Shown here: piece by piece, positions 18,593 through 27,526 of the stretch
Position numbering within the stretch: position 1 is the first letter of the stretch
Layout: every line of letters starts with the position of its first letter
Made by a program: the position numbers and the translations under genes
Source: Pseudomonas vlassakiae
GTDB taxonomy: Bacteria; Pseudomonadota; Gammaproteobacteria; Pseudomonadales; Pseudomonadaceae
Direction of reading: 5' to 3'
Assembly (NCBI RefSeq): GCF_014269035.2
Contig: NZ_JABWRP020000009.1
Coordinates: 62,001 to 126,000 of the forward strand
Length of the DNA: 64,000 nt
Notes under the pieces: model-generated
What the model was told of the DNA's origin: nothing
The model's database searches: none
The model's input: the letters and a program-made list of their open reading frames with translations, nothing else

Positions 18593-18677
18593 GGACAAAC
18601 TCCTGGGTGACCAGCGGCGTGCTAGCGGAAAACGGGTAGACGGGTGCTCGCGATGTCGCGCGGGCGCATCGTACGGT

Positions 18678-19577
18678 TCACTTTTGCAAGGGGGAAGCCT
18701 CAATGCGCAGTGGCACCGTGGTCATTGGCAATGCAGGGTCGGCGGCCCATTCCTGGAGCGAGCCGTCGTAGATCGACATGCTCTGGCGGCCCAGGCGCGT
18801 GAGGGCCAGTGCAGTGGCGGCAGCGGAAATGCCGCCACCACAGTAGAGAATCAGAGGTTGATCGTCTTCGAGCAGCAGCGAGCCGAGGGCGTTGGCCAAT
18901 GCCGTTGGTGGCAGGTAGCGGCCCTGTTCGTCGAACAGTTCGCGGGCTGGCCGGTTGAGGCTGCCGGGGATATGGCCGCGTCGGGCATAGCGGCTCACCG
19001 CGCTGCCCTCGAACAGCCCTTTGCCGAGTGCACATACCAGCAGGCCCGGGGCCTTCCCCTCGAGCACGGCCTGCACGTCTTCGCGGCTTGCCCAGTAACC
19101 TGCCTGAATGGTCAGGGTGGTCTGGGAGCACGGTGCCGTGCCTTGGGCCTGCTGGCCTTGGGCGAGCGGCAGGCCGGCCAGGCGCCAGGCCTTCAAGCCG
19201 CCGTCGAGCACCGAGGCGGTAATGCCCATGCTGCGTAACATCCACCAGAGGCGCGCCGCCCAGAAACCCTCGTGCCGGTCGTAGATCACGATCTGCCGGG
19301 CACCGCTGATGCCCAGGCGCGCCAGTGCAGCCTGGGCAGCCGCTGGCGAGGGCAGGGCAAAGCTGTAGGAGACCGAGGTATCAGCCAGCTCGCGGGTCAG
19401 GTCGGCATGCCGTGAGCCTGGGATATGTTCGGCCAGCCAGGCCGCATGCCCGCTGGCCACACGGTAGTCGCCATCGAAGCGCGCGGCGGCCAGTTCGACG
19501 CTGGCGTCGATGACCACCAGCCCCGGCTGCTGCAGGCGCTGTTGCAATGCGGCGGGTGAAATGAGGATGTCGGGCAT
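18678..19577 (-). CDS. Thiosulfate/3-mercaptopyruvate sulfurtransferase (two rhodanese domains)
   Basis: 299 residues. There are two rhodanese folds; the catalytic Cys is Cys246 in LILYCGGGISA of the second domain. The first domain has the inactive-lobe pattern (RQIVIYDRHEGFWAARLWWML), with Asp in place of Cys. The CGGGxxA loop differs from the CGSGVTA of classical SseA, so the donor is uncertain. It lies 12 bases after the APH-type kinase gene. A sulfur carrier would suit synthesis of a thiazole moiety or recovery of sulfur from a sulfur-containing substrate; this is inference from context. Confidence 0.9.
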   Translation of the reverse strand: MPDILISPAALQQRLQQPGLVVIDASVELAAARFDGDYRVASGHAAWLAEHIPGSRHADLTRELADTSVSYSFALPSPAAAQAALARLGISGARQIVIYDRHEGFWAARLWWMLRSMGITASVLDGGLKAWRLAGLPLAQGQQAQGTAPCSQTTLTIQAGYWASREDVQAVLEGKAPGLLVCALGKGLFEGSAVSRYARRGHIPGSLNRPARELFDEQGRYLPPTALANALGSLLLEDDQPLILYCGGGISAAATALALTRLGRQSMSIYDGSLQEWAADPALPMTTVPLRIEASPLQK

Positions 19578-19589
19578 GGCGGGCTCCTG

Positions 19590-20738
19590 TCAGCGCGTGC
19601 GGGCGATGCGGTCGAGATGATCGAGCAGGCGCAAGCCTTCGCTGCCGCCAAACCATTGGCCATGGCCGATCAGGTAGTTGTGGTAGGCGATGTCGGCGTT
19701 ACTGCGGGAGCCGACGATGCCCTGGAAGTAATCGATTTCCGCGAGGGCGAAATCCACATGCACCAGCGGCAGCAGTGCTTTTAGCGTGAGCAGGTCGGCC
19801 TGGGTCAGCGCACGCTGACGGTGATAGCCCTCCAGCAGCGCATCGACGGCGTCGAGGTCGGCGCTGGCGCGGCCGCCAGCATCGAGTTCAAGCCAGGGGA
19901 TGCAATTGCGCTCCAGTGCGGTCGCCAGGTCGAACAGGGCGAAGGTCAGGTCGCTCAGGCCGAAGTCAAGGATGCTCTGTACCTGGGCGCTGCTTCCCGG
20001 TTCGGTCCACAGCAGGTTCGACGCGTGCCAGTCGTTGTGCGTCCACAAGGGGGCCTGCTGCGCGAGCAGTGGCAGCAGGGTCCGGTGATGGGGCAGATAG
20101 AGTTCGCGAAGTGCCTGCTGCCAGTGCTTGCCCGCGAGGTATTGGCTCAATGCCGGCCGTTGTGCCAAGGCCTTTTCGATCGACGTCAGTGGGGCGCTGC
20201 TGCCGAACAGGCGCAGGTTGGCGACCAGCACCGGAGTGCGCCGGGCGCCTACGGTGAAGCCTTCTGCGGCCTGGTGCAGGCTAGCGAGGGCCGCACCCGC
20301 CGCGTGGGCATGCGCCAAGGTAAGGAACGGGGTCCACGACAGTGCCTCACGGTACAGGTCCTGACCCTGGGCAAGCGGCAACACTTCGTAGGTCCATTCA
20401 CCCAGGGCGATGGCGCTGCGTTCGTTGCGGTCGAACAAGGGCGTGACAACCGGGGCGCCACGCTGTTCGAGGTAATGAACGAAGCGGTGTTCCTCCAGCA
20501 GCCAGGCGGGCTGGCGGACACTGCGGTGGTGGCGCTTGACGAATACTTCACCGTGCGCAGTGCGCACCTGAGCGGCCGCCGAGAAGGGGCGTGGGCTGTG
20601 CCAGTGCAGCGAGTGCACCGCACCCACTTGCGGGAAGTGCTGAAGCACGTCTTCGACATCCTGTTGTGACAGGGCCGGCCAGTCGGCTGCTACCGGTTGC
20701 AAGCCCATGCCGTGGGCGATACGCACGGGCTCGCTCAT
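19590..20738 (-). CDS. APH-family phosphotransferase (small-molecule kinase)
   Basis: 382 residues with a protein-kinase-like aminoglycoside phosphotransferase fold. The catalytic loop is THNDWHASNLLW (Asp, His and Asn of HxDxxxxN type) and the metal loop is ILDFGLSDL (DFG type). The N-terminal nucleotide-binding Lys is probably in EVFVKRHH. Relatives phosphorylate small alcohols; thiamine kinase (ThiK) and choline kinases belong here. The ATG overlaps the stop of the THI5-like gene (ATGA), and the rhodanese gene follows after 12 bases. Operon membership suggests it phosphorylates the imported compound; substrate unproven. Confidence 0.85.
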   Translation of the reverse strand: MSEPVRIAHGMGLQPVAADWPALSQQDVEDVLQHFPQVGAVHSLHWHSPRPFSAAAQVRTAHGEVFVKRHHRSVRQPAWLLEEHRFVHYLEQRGAPVVTPLFDRNERSAIALGEWTYEVLPLAQGQDLYREALSWTPFLTLAHAHAAGAALASLHQAAEGFTVGARRTPVLVANLRLFGSSAPLTSIEKALAQRPALSQYLAGKHWQQALRELYLPHHRTLLPLLAQQAPLWTHNDWHASNLLWTEPGSSAQVQSILDFGLSDLTFALFDLATALERNCIPWLELDAGGRASADLDAVDALLEGYHRQRALTQADLLTLKALLPLVHVDFALAEIDYFQGIVGSRSNADIAYHNYLIGHGQWFGGSEGLRLLDHLDRIARTR

Positions 20739-21655
20739 GCCTGCGGCTCCGTCAGGTAGCGGTTGCTGGTAGCACCGCGCCAGGCGTCGGCATCGGCCAG
20801 TACGCCATGGCGGTGCAACCAGTGGGCGTAGGGTGCGATCAGCTCTTCACGTTGCTGGCCCCAGCGCCCTTGGTGCAGCCAGGTGGGGGCGATGTGCTGC
20901 AGCGACTGGCTGAGCAGTTCACCCGGAAAGTACGGCGTGGCGGCCTCATAGGCGCCCAGGGCGCTCTGCGGGTCTTCGGCTGCCGCGCGAAAGCCGCGCT
21001 CGGTGGCGGCGAGAAAAGCCCGGGCGGTCTCGGGGTTGTCCTCGAACCAGCGTTGCTGGCCGCCAAGCAGGTAGCTGTGGTAACGCGGTGCGCCGATCTC
21101 ATCGACCGGCCATACGACGCGGCGCTCGGCCGGAATCGGGCTGTCCATCAACGCCTCCCAGGCCCAGTAGCCGCCGAAACTGGCATGGGCGATGCCCGCC
21201 GCCAGGTCCTCGGGACGCAGCTCGCGCACTTTGCTGTCGACGATGATGACGGCATCCGGGTCGCCACCATCCTCGGCCACCAGATGGCGGACCATCGCCA
21301 GGCCACGGGGCGTAGGGTTGAGCGCCAGGCGTTTGCCAGCCAGGTCCCGGGGGCGGCGAATGCCGAAGTCGGTGAGCGTCTGGATTGACTCCAGACCCTG
21401 GTGGTTGATGGCCGCGACGCCCAGCAGCGATTGGCCAAGGCTGCGCCTGACCAGCAAGCGGTTGCTGGGAAACACGCCGACGTCTGCCTTGCCTTGGAGC
21501 AGGTGTTCCAAGGTGTCGCCGTGGAAGGGGTCTGGTACAGCAAGGTGTACCGACAAGCCGGCATCCTGATACCAGCCGCGCTCCCTGGCGAGGTAAAAAC
21601 CTGCCGAATTCGGCCAGGGGTGAAAATATTCCAGCATTACCCGTACGGCGATCAT
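20735..21655 (-). CDS. THI5/NMT1-like protein without a signal peptide
   Basis: 306 residues of the NMT1/THI5 periplasmic-binding-protein fold (HPWPNSAGFYLARERGWYQD, GKADVGVFPSNRLLV, GKRLALNPTPRG, AHASFGGYWAWEAL). Homologues are normally the binding proteins of thiamine-precursor, riboflavin or sulfonate ABC importers and carry a signal peptide. This one begins directly with the fold (MIAVRVMLEYFHPW) and no ABC permease or ATPase is nearby. The fungal THI5 enzyme, which makes HMP-phosphate, is also leaderless, but its Cys-rich CCCFC motif is absent here. The start at 21655 follows AAGGAG. It is the first gene of the seven-gene operon. Confidence 0.85.
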   Translation of the reverse strand: MIAVRVMLEYFHPWPNSAGFYLARERGWYQDAGLSVHLAVPDPFHGDTLEHLLQGKADVGVFPSNRLLVRRSLGQSLLGVAAINHQGLESIQTLTDFGIRRPRDLAGKRLALNPTPRGLAMVRHLVAEDGGDPDAVIIVDSKVRELRPEDLAAGIAHASFGGYWAWEALMDSPIPAERRVVWPVDEIGAPRYHSYLLGGQQRWFEDNPETARAFLAATERGFRAAAEDPQSALGAYEAATPYFPGELLSQSLQHIAPTWLHQGRWGQQREELIAPYAHWLHRHGVLADADAWRGATSNRYLTEPQA

Positions 21656-21712
21656 CCTGTCGTGCTCCTTGGTGCCCTCAGGGCTCATGGAGCGATTTAA
21701 CGGGGAGGTCTC

Positions 21713-21724
21713 TGGTATATACCA
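21713..21724. promoter_or_regulatory. Predicted HutC/GntR-type operator
   Basis: The 12-base perfect palindrome TGGTATATACCA matches the HutC-subfamily consensus GTMTAKAC. It lies 57 bases upstream of the first gene of the operon that encodes a HutC-type regulator and about 205 bases before the divergent monooxygenase. The surrounding 21689-21929 is AT-rich and holds the promoters of both units. Confidence 0.65.
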
Positions 21725-21929
21725 ATACCCGTGAGCTATAGAGATATTTCTATTAGAAATAACTGTGGTCTTTTTTATTTCTTTATTTGGGTGAAGCGGT
21801 GGCGATTCCCAAGGGTTGCTCCTCGTATATTGTTATTCCTAAGTATTATTAGAGTTATTTTTTATATTCCTACTTAATATTTGAATAGCTGTCTGCTTGG
21901 CTGTGACGCCGTTTACTACAGGAACCTTC

Positions 21930-23312
21930 ATGTCCGATCCGAAACCCCTTTTGTTCGCGCTTTACGAGCAGGCCAGCGTTGGCTGTGGAGGCGCACCGAG
22001 TCTGTGGACGCATCCGGCTGATGAGCGCCTGGCCGCCAATACGTTCCAGTTCTGGGCAAACCAGGCGCGCATCGCCGATCAGGCCAACCTCGACATGCTG
22101 TTCTTCGCCGATGTGCTGGGCTTCTACGATGTGTTCGGCGGCAACGCTGCAGCCGCCGTGAAGTGGGCCGTGGAGGCGCCTGCCAACGACCCGCTGATGA
22201 TCATTCCGGGCCTGGCTGCGATCACCCGCAACCTGGCGTTCGGCGCTACCGTATCGACGACCTACGAACACCCGTTCAGCCACGCCCGACGCTTCAGTAC
22301 GCTCGACCACATGAGCAATGGCCGGATCGGCTGGAACATCGTGACCTCTTATCTTTCCAGCGCAGCGCGTAACTTCGGCCTGGAACAGATGATCAAGCAT
22401 GACGACCGCTATGAACGGGCCGAAGAGTTCATGGACGTGGTCTACAAGCTTTGGGAAGGCAGCTGGGCGGATGACGCCGTGGTGGCGGACAAAGCGCGGC
22501 AGGTGTATGCCCGGGGTGAGGGCGTGAAACCGATCAACCACCGGGGCGAACGTTATCGGGTGGCCGGGCCGCACCTTAGCGCCCCGTCGCCACAACGAAC
22601 ACCGCTGCTGATACAGGCTGGCTGGTCCGGCAGGGGACGGGAGTTCGCGGCCAAGCATGCCGAACTGATCTTCATCGCCAAGTCGAACCCTCACGAAATC
22701 CGCCAGGGCCTGGAGGAAATCTGGCGCATGGCCGAAGCACGTGGGCGCGCACGGGCTGATGTGCAGTCGCTGACCGTGCTGCGGATCGTCACGGCAAAGA
22801 CCGAGATCGAGGCGCAGCGCAAGTACGAGGCGTTGCAGAGCCACTATCACCTGGAGGCCCAGCTGGTCAGCTACGCCGGCGATACCGGTATCGACTTGAG
22901 CCGTTATGCCGACAGCGATGCCTTGGCGACCCATACCGAAGGCCTCACTTCCTACATGATGCGCCCCGATGGCAGCGGCAAGCCGTTGACGGCAGGTGAT
23001 GTCCGCCAGCGCTTCGCCAACGTCACCCGGGGCACGGACCTGATCCTGGTGGGTACGCCGGCGCAGGTGGCCGATCGCATTGAAGAACATGCGCGCATTT
23101 CCGGGACCAGTGGCTACATGCTCAACCCGCTGACCAGCCCAGGTACGCTGGAGGATTTCGTCGAATGGGTAGTGCCAGAGCTACAGAAGCGAGGGCTCTA
23201 CCGTACCCAGCCGCACAGCGGAACGTTGCGTTCCCGGTTGAGAGGCGACGGAGCCAGCCGTTTGCCCGCCACCGCGTATGGCGCGTCGTTCCGCCAGGTA
23301 GACGCTGACTGA
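21930..23312 (+). CDS. Flavin-dependent monooxygenase, NtaA/SnaA/DszA family
   Basis: 460 residues, bacterial-luciferase-like TIM barrel. Family features are visible: AGWSGRGREFAAKHAELIFIA, HPFSHARRFSTLDHMSNGRIGWNIVTS, and the late GTPAQVADRIEEH segment. Members use FMNH2 from a separate reductase to oxidise nitrilotriacetate, dibenzothiophene sulfone, sulfur compounds, riboflavin and others. No reductase is encoded nearby. The ATG at 21930 follows CAGGAACCTTC. It is transcribed divergently from the THI5-like operon, and the shared intergenic region contains the HutC-type palindrome, so co-regulation is likely. The C-terminal tail after LYRTQPHSG is unusually basic. Confidence 0.88.
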   Translation: MSDPKPLLFALYEQASVGCGGAPSLWTHPADERLAANTFQFWANQARIADQANLDMLFFADVLGFYDVFGGNAAAAVKWAVEAPANDPLMIIPGLAAITRNLAFGATVSTTYEHPFSHARRFSTLDHMSNGRIGWNIVTSYLSSAARNFGLEQMIKHDDRYERAEEFMDVVYKLWEGSWADDAVVADKARQVYARGEGVKPINHRGERYRVAGPHLSAPSPQRTPLLIQAGWSGRGREFAAKHAELIFIAKSNPHEIRQGLEEIWRMAEARGRARADVQSLTVLRIVTAKTEIEAQRKYEALQSHYHLEAQLVSYAGDTGIDLSRYADSDALATHTEGLTSYMMRPDGSGKPLTAGDVRQRFANVTRGTDLILVGTPAQVADRIEEHARISGTSGYMLNPLTSPGTLEDFVEWVVPELQKRGLYRTQPHSGTLRSRLRGDGASRLPATAYGASFRQVDAD

Positions 23313-23417
23313 GGCAGTAGTTGCCGGCCCGGCGGGGGGCTTTGCCCGCCGAAAGGGCTTCATGGGGCTCGACGGCGGGTGCACAATGGCGCCCCGGCCC
23401 TCAGGACACGAGCCCGT

Positions 23418-24914
23418 ATGAAAACCCCCGGTGGCGTGCTGCTCAGTGGCGTCGCGCTCGACCGCGACAGCCAGGTCCCGCTGTACCGCCAGCTCTACCT
23501 GCAACTGCGCAAGCAGATCCTCGCTGGCCGCCTGGCCGGTGGCACACGCCTGCCGTCCACCCGCACGTTGTGCAAGGAGCTGGGGCTGTCGCGGATTACC
23601 CTGCTCAACGCCTTCGACCTGCTCACCGCCGAAGGCTTCCTGGCCGCGCGCACCGGGGCGGGGACCTATGTGGGCAATGACTGGCAGGGCCGGGTCGCCC
23701 AGGCCGATGCCCCCGGCAAACCGCCACGCCTGTCGAGCCTGAGCCAGGCCGTGCATTCGCTGCGCAGCGAGCACTTCAGCGGTATTTCCTACAGCGGTTG
23801 GGATGCCCAGCGCCCGGTGTCCCTGCTGCCCAGCCATCCGGCCTACGATGCCTTTCCAATGCCGGTGTGGAAGCGCCTGATGAACCGCCACCTGCGCAAG
23901 CCAGACAAGGCGCAACTGGCCTACGGCGAGCTCAAGGGCCTGCAGCGCCTGCGCGAAGCGATCGCCGAGTACGTGTTCGATGCCCGTGGCATCGAGTGCA
24001 GCCCGGAGCAGGTGGTGATCACGTCCGGTGCCCAGCAGGCCTTCAACCTGCTCGGCATGCTGTTGCTCAACCCGGGTGACCGGGTCTGGATGGAGGACCC
24101 TGGGCACATCGCCGCGCGTATTGCGTTCCAGGCACTGGGTTGCCAGTTGGTGCCGTTGCGCATCGACGAGCAAGGGCTCGATGTACAGCAAGGGGTTCAC
24201 GAGTGCCCGGACGCGCGGCTGGCGTTCACCACGCCCTCGCGGCAGCATCCGCTGGGCACCACCATGAGCTACCCACGGCGCCAGGAGCTGATCGACTGGG
24301 CCGCGCGCAGCCAGGGCTGGATCATCGAGGACGACTGCGACAGCGAATTTCGCTATAGGGGCCGGCCACTGCCAGCGCTGTATGCGATGGACCCGGGGCA
24401 ACGGGTGATCTACGTCGGCACCTTCAGCAAAGTGCTCTACCCCTCGTTGCGCCTGGGCTATGTGATCCTGCCGGAGGCGCTGCTCGAACCGTTCTGTGCG
24501 ATCCGCGCCGTGATGGACCGCAGCCCCTCCACGTTGCACCAGGCAACCACTGCCGACTTCATGCTCGAGGGCCATTTCCTTGGCCACATCCGCCACATGC
24601 GCGCCCTCTACCAAGAGCGCCAGGCCAGCCTGCTGGAGGCGCTGCAGCGCGAGCTGTCGGGGTTGCTGTCGGTGGCGCCGGTCGAGGCGGGACTGCACCT
24701 GATCGGCTGGCTGCCTGAGACGGTGGACGACGATGCCCTGGCGCGCGGGCTCGGCAACCATCAGATCTACACCTATGCACTGAGCGACTACTGCCTGCAG
24801 CGCTACCTGCCGCCGGGGCTGCTGCTGGGTTTTGCCGCCACGCCGGCCGAGCAGGCCGCACGGCGGGCGAGTGAGCTGGCCAACGCCCTGGCTGCATTGG
24901 GCATACGCGGCTGA
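23418..24914 (+). CDS. MocR/GabR-type regulator (GntR HTH fused to aminotransferase domain)
   Basis: 498 residues. The winged HTH covers residues about 15-80 (PLYRQLYLQLRKQILAGRL, LCKELGLSRITLLNAFDLL, TGAGTYV). A fold-type-I aminotransferase domain follows: AYGELKGLQRLREAIAEYV, SGAQQAFNLLG, EDDCDSEFRYRG, and the PLP-Lys loop YVGTFSKVLYPSLRLGYV. MocR proteins sense PLP adducts or amines and usually regulate neighbours. The ATG at 23418 fits the family start. The two genes below, on the same strand (TIM-barrel protein, MFS transporter), are the likely targets. Confidence 0.92.
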   Translation: MKTPGGVLLSGVALDRDSQVPLYRQLYLQLRKQILAGRLAGGTRLPSTRTLCKELGLSRITLLNAFDLLTAEGFLAARTGAGTYVGNDWQGRVAQADAPGKPPRLSSLSQAVHSLRSEHFSGISYSGWDAQRPVSLLPSHPAYDAFPMPVWKRLMNRHLRKPDKAQLAYGELKGLQRLREAIAEYVFDARGIECSPEQVVITSGAQQAFNLLGMLLLNPGDRVWMEDPGHIAARIAFQALGCQLVPLRIDEQGLDVQQGVHECPDARLAFTTPSRQHPLGTTMSYPRRQELIDWAARSQGWIIEDDCDSEFRYRGRPLPALYAMDPGQRVIYVGTFSKVLYPSLRLGYVILPEALLEPFCAIRAVMDRSPSTLHQATTADFMLEGHFLGHIRHMRALYQERQASLLEALQRELSGLLSVAPVEAGLHLIGWLPETVDDDALARGLGNHQIYTYALSDYCLQRYLPPGLLLGFAATPAEQAARRASELANALAALGIRG

Positions 24915-25031
24915 ACAGCGCGGCAAAATGGCTATAAGAACAAAAAATTAATGGCTCTATGGATGAGGCCACTTCAGAGCGATAAAAGCAGCGCCGGGCT
25001 TCCCGGCCTCGCTCTGAGGACAATGACAATA

Positions 25032-26084
25032 ATGAATGCCATCCAAACCCGATTCGCTGGCCTGATGGGCCACAACGTGCCGGGCGACTGTGCGCCCATG
25101 CTGCTCACCGCCGACCTTGCCCGCCGCTTGCTGTCACGCCTGGACAGTCTGCGGCTGTTCGCTCACGGCTACCCGCTGCTGACCAACCTCAGCCACGGAC
25201 GGGTCTGCCCCGAAGACCTGCTCGAATTTGCCTACCGGCATGCCCTCGATGGCCTTTCGCTGCACCTGCTCGACGGTGAGCACAACAGCCTGTCGCGCAT
25301 GCCGGCCGAGCGCCTGGCGGCATTCGCCGCAAAAGCCAGGGCCTTGGGGCTGGACGTGCACCTGGAGATCAGCAGCACGCTGCCCGAAGACGTCGACCAG
25401 GCGGTGGCCGTGGCACGCGCCATCGGCAGCCGCAACATCCGCGTCTACTCGCGTTACGAGGGCAGCCTGTCGCGGGTGATGGGCATGATCGAAGACGACC
25501 TGCACCGCCTGGCACGCCTGGCCGATGAGCACGACCTCAACTTCGACTTCGAGCAGCACGAGGAACTCAAGAGCGACGAGATCGCCGCCTTGCTGCGCCG
25601 GGTAGGGCACCCGCGGCTCAACGCCCTGTTCGACTTCGGCAACATGATCAATGCCTGCGAGCAGCCCTTGCCGGCGCTGGCCAACCTGGCGCCGTTCATT
25701 CGCCAGGTGCACCTCAAAGGTGTGCGCGTAGTGCCTGAAGCGAACGGCTTCGGGCACTACGGCGTGCTGCAGGGCAGCGCCGAAGACCAGCTCCCCAGCC
25801 CGCGCATGTTGCTGGAACTGCTGTTGCTGGGTGAGCCCGCGCCGCAGGTGGTGGCGTTCATTCTTGAGCAGGAAAACCACTACAACGCCCCGGCGTTCCG
25901 CCAGCTGGGCGAGGGCGCCGATCCCTTCATCGCCTACCGCGAAATGAGCGAGACCCCATTGCCACCGGGCTACAGCCTGGAGCAGATGCTGGCTGACGAG
26001 CACCGCTGGGCCAATGACCAGGTGCGTTACGTGCGTGAGCTGCTGGCCGAGATCCGTCTGCTGGCGGAACTGACCCTGGCCTGA
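25032..26084 (+). CDS. Sugar phosphate isomerase/epimerase-like TIM-barrel protein (AP endonuclease 2 fold)
   Basis: 350 residues of the xylose-isomerase-like TIM-barrel superfamily. It has repeated beta-strand ends (GLSLHLLDGEHNS, LDVHLEISSTL, NIRVYSRYEGSLS, NFDFEQHEELKS, NALFDFGNMIN, RQVHLKGVRV) with Glu/Asp/His metal-ligand candidates. Relatives isomerise or epimerise sugars, hydroxypyruvate or inositol derivatives; the exact substrate cannot be read. The ATG at 25032 has GAGGACA about 11 bases upstream; an ATG at 25023 is too close to it. It lies between the MocR regulator and an MFS transporter, 31 bases before the latter, suggesting a small catabolic operon. Confidence 0.85.
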   Translation: MNAIQTRFAGLMGHNVPGDCAPMLLTADLARRLLSRLDSLRLFAHGYPLLTNLSHGRVCPEDLLEFAYRHALDGLSLHLLDGEHNSLSRMPAERLAAFAAKARALGLDVHLEISSTLPEDVDQAVAVARAIGSRNIRVYSRYEGSLSRVMGMIEDDLHRLARLADEHDLNFDFEQHEELKSDEIAALLRRVGHPRLNALFDFGNMINACEQPLPALANLAPFIRQVHLKGVRVVPEANGFGHYGVLQGSAEDQLPSPRMLLELLLLGEPAPQVVAFILEQENHYNAPAFRQLGEGADPFIAYREMSETPLPPGYSLEQMLADEHRWANDQVRYVRELLAEIRLLAELTLA

Positions 26085-26115
26085 CCCCTTAACCCGGATA
26101 CCGTGGAGAATAAAA

Positions 26116-27375
26116 ATGACAGCATCGGTCAAAGCCAAGTGGCTGCGCTTCCTGATCCTCGTCCTGGGCGGCGGGACCATCTACAAACTGTCCAACCTCA
26201 AGGACGCCTTCTATATCCCCATGCAGGAGCACATGGGGCTGAGCCACACCCAGATCGGCACGCTGCTGAGCGTCAACGCCATCGTCGCCACCGCGCTGTT
26301 CGTGCTGGGCGGCTTTCTGGCCGACCGTTTCGAGACGCGCAAGCTCATCCCCCTGGGGCTGGTCGGCATCGGTGGCCTGGGCCTGTACCTGGCAAGCTTC
26401 CCAGGCTACGACCAGTTGTTGATCATCTTCGGCCTGCTGGCGGTGTGTGCCGACTGCATCTTCTGGCCATCCTTGCTCAAGGCTATTCGCAACCTGGGCG
26501 ATGACCAGGAACAAAGCCGCCTGTTCGGCCTGCTCGAAGGCGGGCGCGGCGCAGTGGACACACTGGTGGCGTTTTCCGCGCTTGGCGTGTTCGTTGCCCT
26601 GGGCTCCGGTGCGGCCGGGCTCAAGGCGGCCATCGCGTTCTATGCGCTGATCGACATCGGCGTTGGCCTGCTGGCGTTGTTCCTGCTCAAGGACACCCGC
26701 CAGGCCAGCGCGCCCCGCGAACCCATCGGCCTGGCCGGGCTGCTGGAGGCGGTGCGCATGCCAGGGATCTGGCTGGTCAGCCTCAACGTGTTCATGGTCT
26801 ACATCGTGTATTGCGGCCTGACCTACTTCATCCCCTTCCTGAAGGACATGTACCACCTGCCGGTGGCCCTGGTGGGCGCCTACGGGATCATCAACCAGTA
26901 CTTCCTCAAGGTCCTGGGTGGCCCGGCAGGCGGCTACATCGCCGACAAGCAGTTGAAGAGCTCCAGCCGTTACCTGAAGTGGGCGTTCGTTGCCTTGCTC
27001 CCGCTGATGCTGGTCATCATTGGCATCCCCCGTGGCGAGAGTTACATCTACGCGGGCCTGGCGGCGACTCTGTCGTTTGCCTTGGTGGTGTTCACCATGC
27101 GTGGGGTGTTCTGGGCGCCGATGAGCGAAGTGGGCATTCCCTCGCGCATCACCGGCTCTGCGTTTGGCATCGGCTGCCTGATCGGTTATGCGCCTGGGAT
27201 GTTCGCCTATGTGATCTACGGCGCACTGCTCGACCACTACCCGGGTGAGCAGGGCTACACCTACGTCTTCAGCCTGATGAGCCTGCTGGCGGTGGTGGGC
27301 GTGGGGGTGTCCAGCCTGTTGCAGCGTATGGTGAAGCGCCATCGCCAGGCAGTGGCGAGCGAAGCGCTCGCCTGA
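26116..27375 (+). CDS. MFS transporter, probable partner of the TIM-barrel enzyme
   Basis: 419 residues with 12 helices. The conserved loop after helix 2 is GGFLADRFETRKLIPLG, and the second half carries GGPAGGYIADKQLKSSSR. It is preceded by a GGAG site, 31 bases after the TIM-barrel gene, so the two are probably co-transcribed. Substrate unknown; a sugar or sugar acid would suit the enzyme fold. No obvious terminator follows before the flippase gene, 151 bases on. Confidence 0.88.
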   Translation: MTASVKAKWLRFLILVLGGGTIYKLSNLKDAFYIPMQEHMGLSHTQIGTLLSVNAIVATALFVLGGFLADRFETRKLIPLGLVGIGGLGLYLASFPGYDQLLIIFGLLAVCADCIFWPSLLKAIRNLGDDQEQSRLFGLLEGGRGAVDTLVAFSALGVFVALGSGAAGLKAAIAFYALIDIGVGLLALFLLKDTRQASAPREPIGLAGLLEAVRMPGIWLVSLNVFMVYIVYCGLTYFIPFLKDMYHLPVALVGAYGIINQYFLKVLGGPAGGYIADKQLKSSSRYLKWAFVALLPLMLVIIGIPRGESYIYAGLAATLSFALVVFTMRGVFWAPMSEVGIPSRITGSAFGIGCLIGYAPGMFAYVIYGALLDHYPGEQGYTYVFSLMSLLAVVGVGVSSLLQRMVKRHRQAVASEALA

Positions 27376-27526
27376 CGCGATGGTGAGCGGTTGCGTGGCC
27401 CTGTGCGGCGCAACCCGCTCAGCCTTGAGCTGGCCCAAGGCAGGATCGTCGCCATCGGCAGCCACGCATAGCAGCATGGCAGATTGAGACTATAGTAACG
27501 TCTTAAAAGCCGGGTCAGTGGGTGCC

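Noticed and set aside
18593..18677. TPP riboswitch ahead of the TonB receptor
   Set aside because: The short spacer lacks the conserved thi-box elements, so thiamine control by riboswitch is not supported here.
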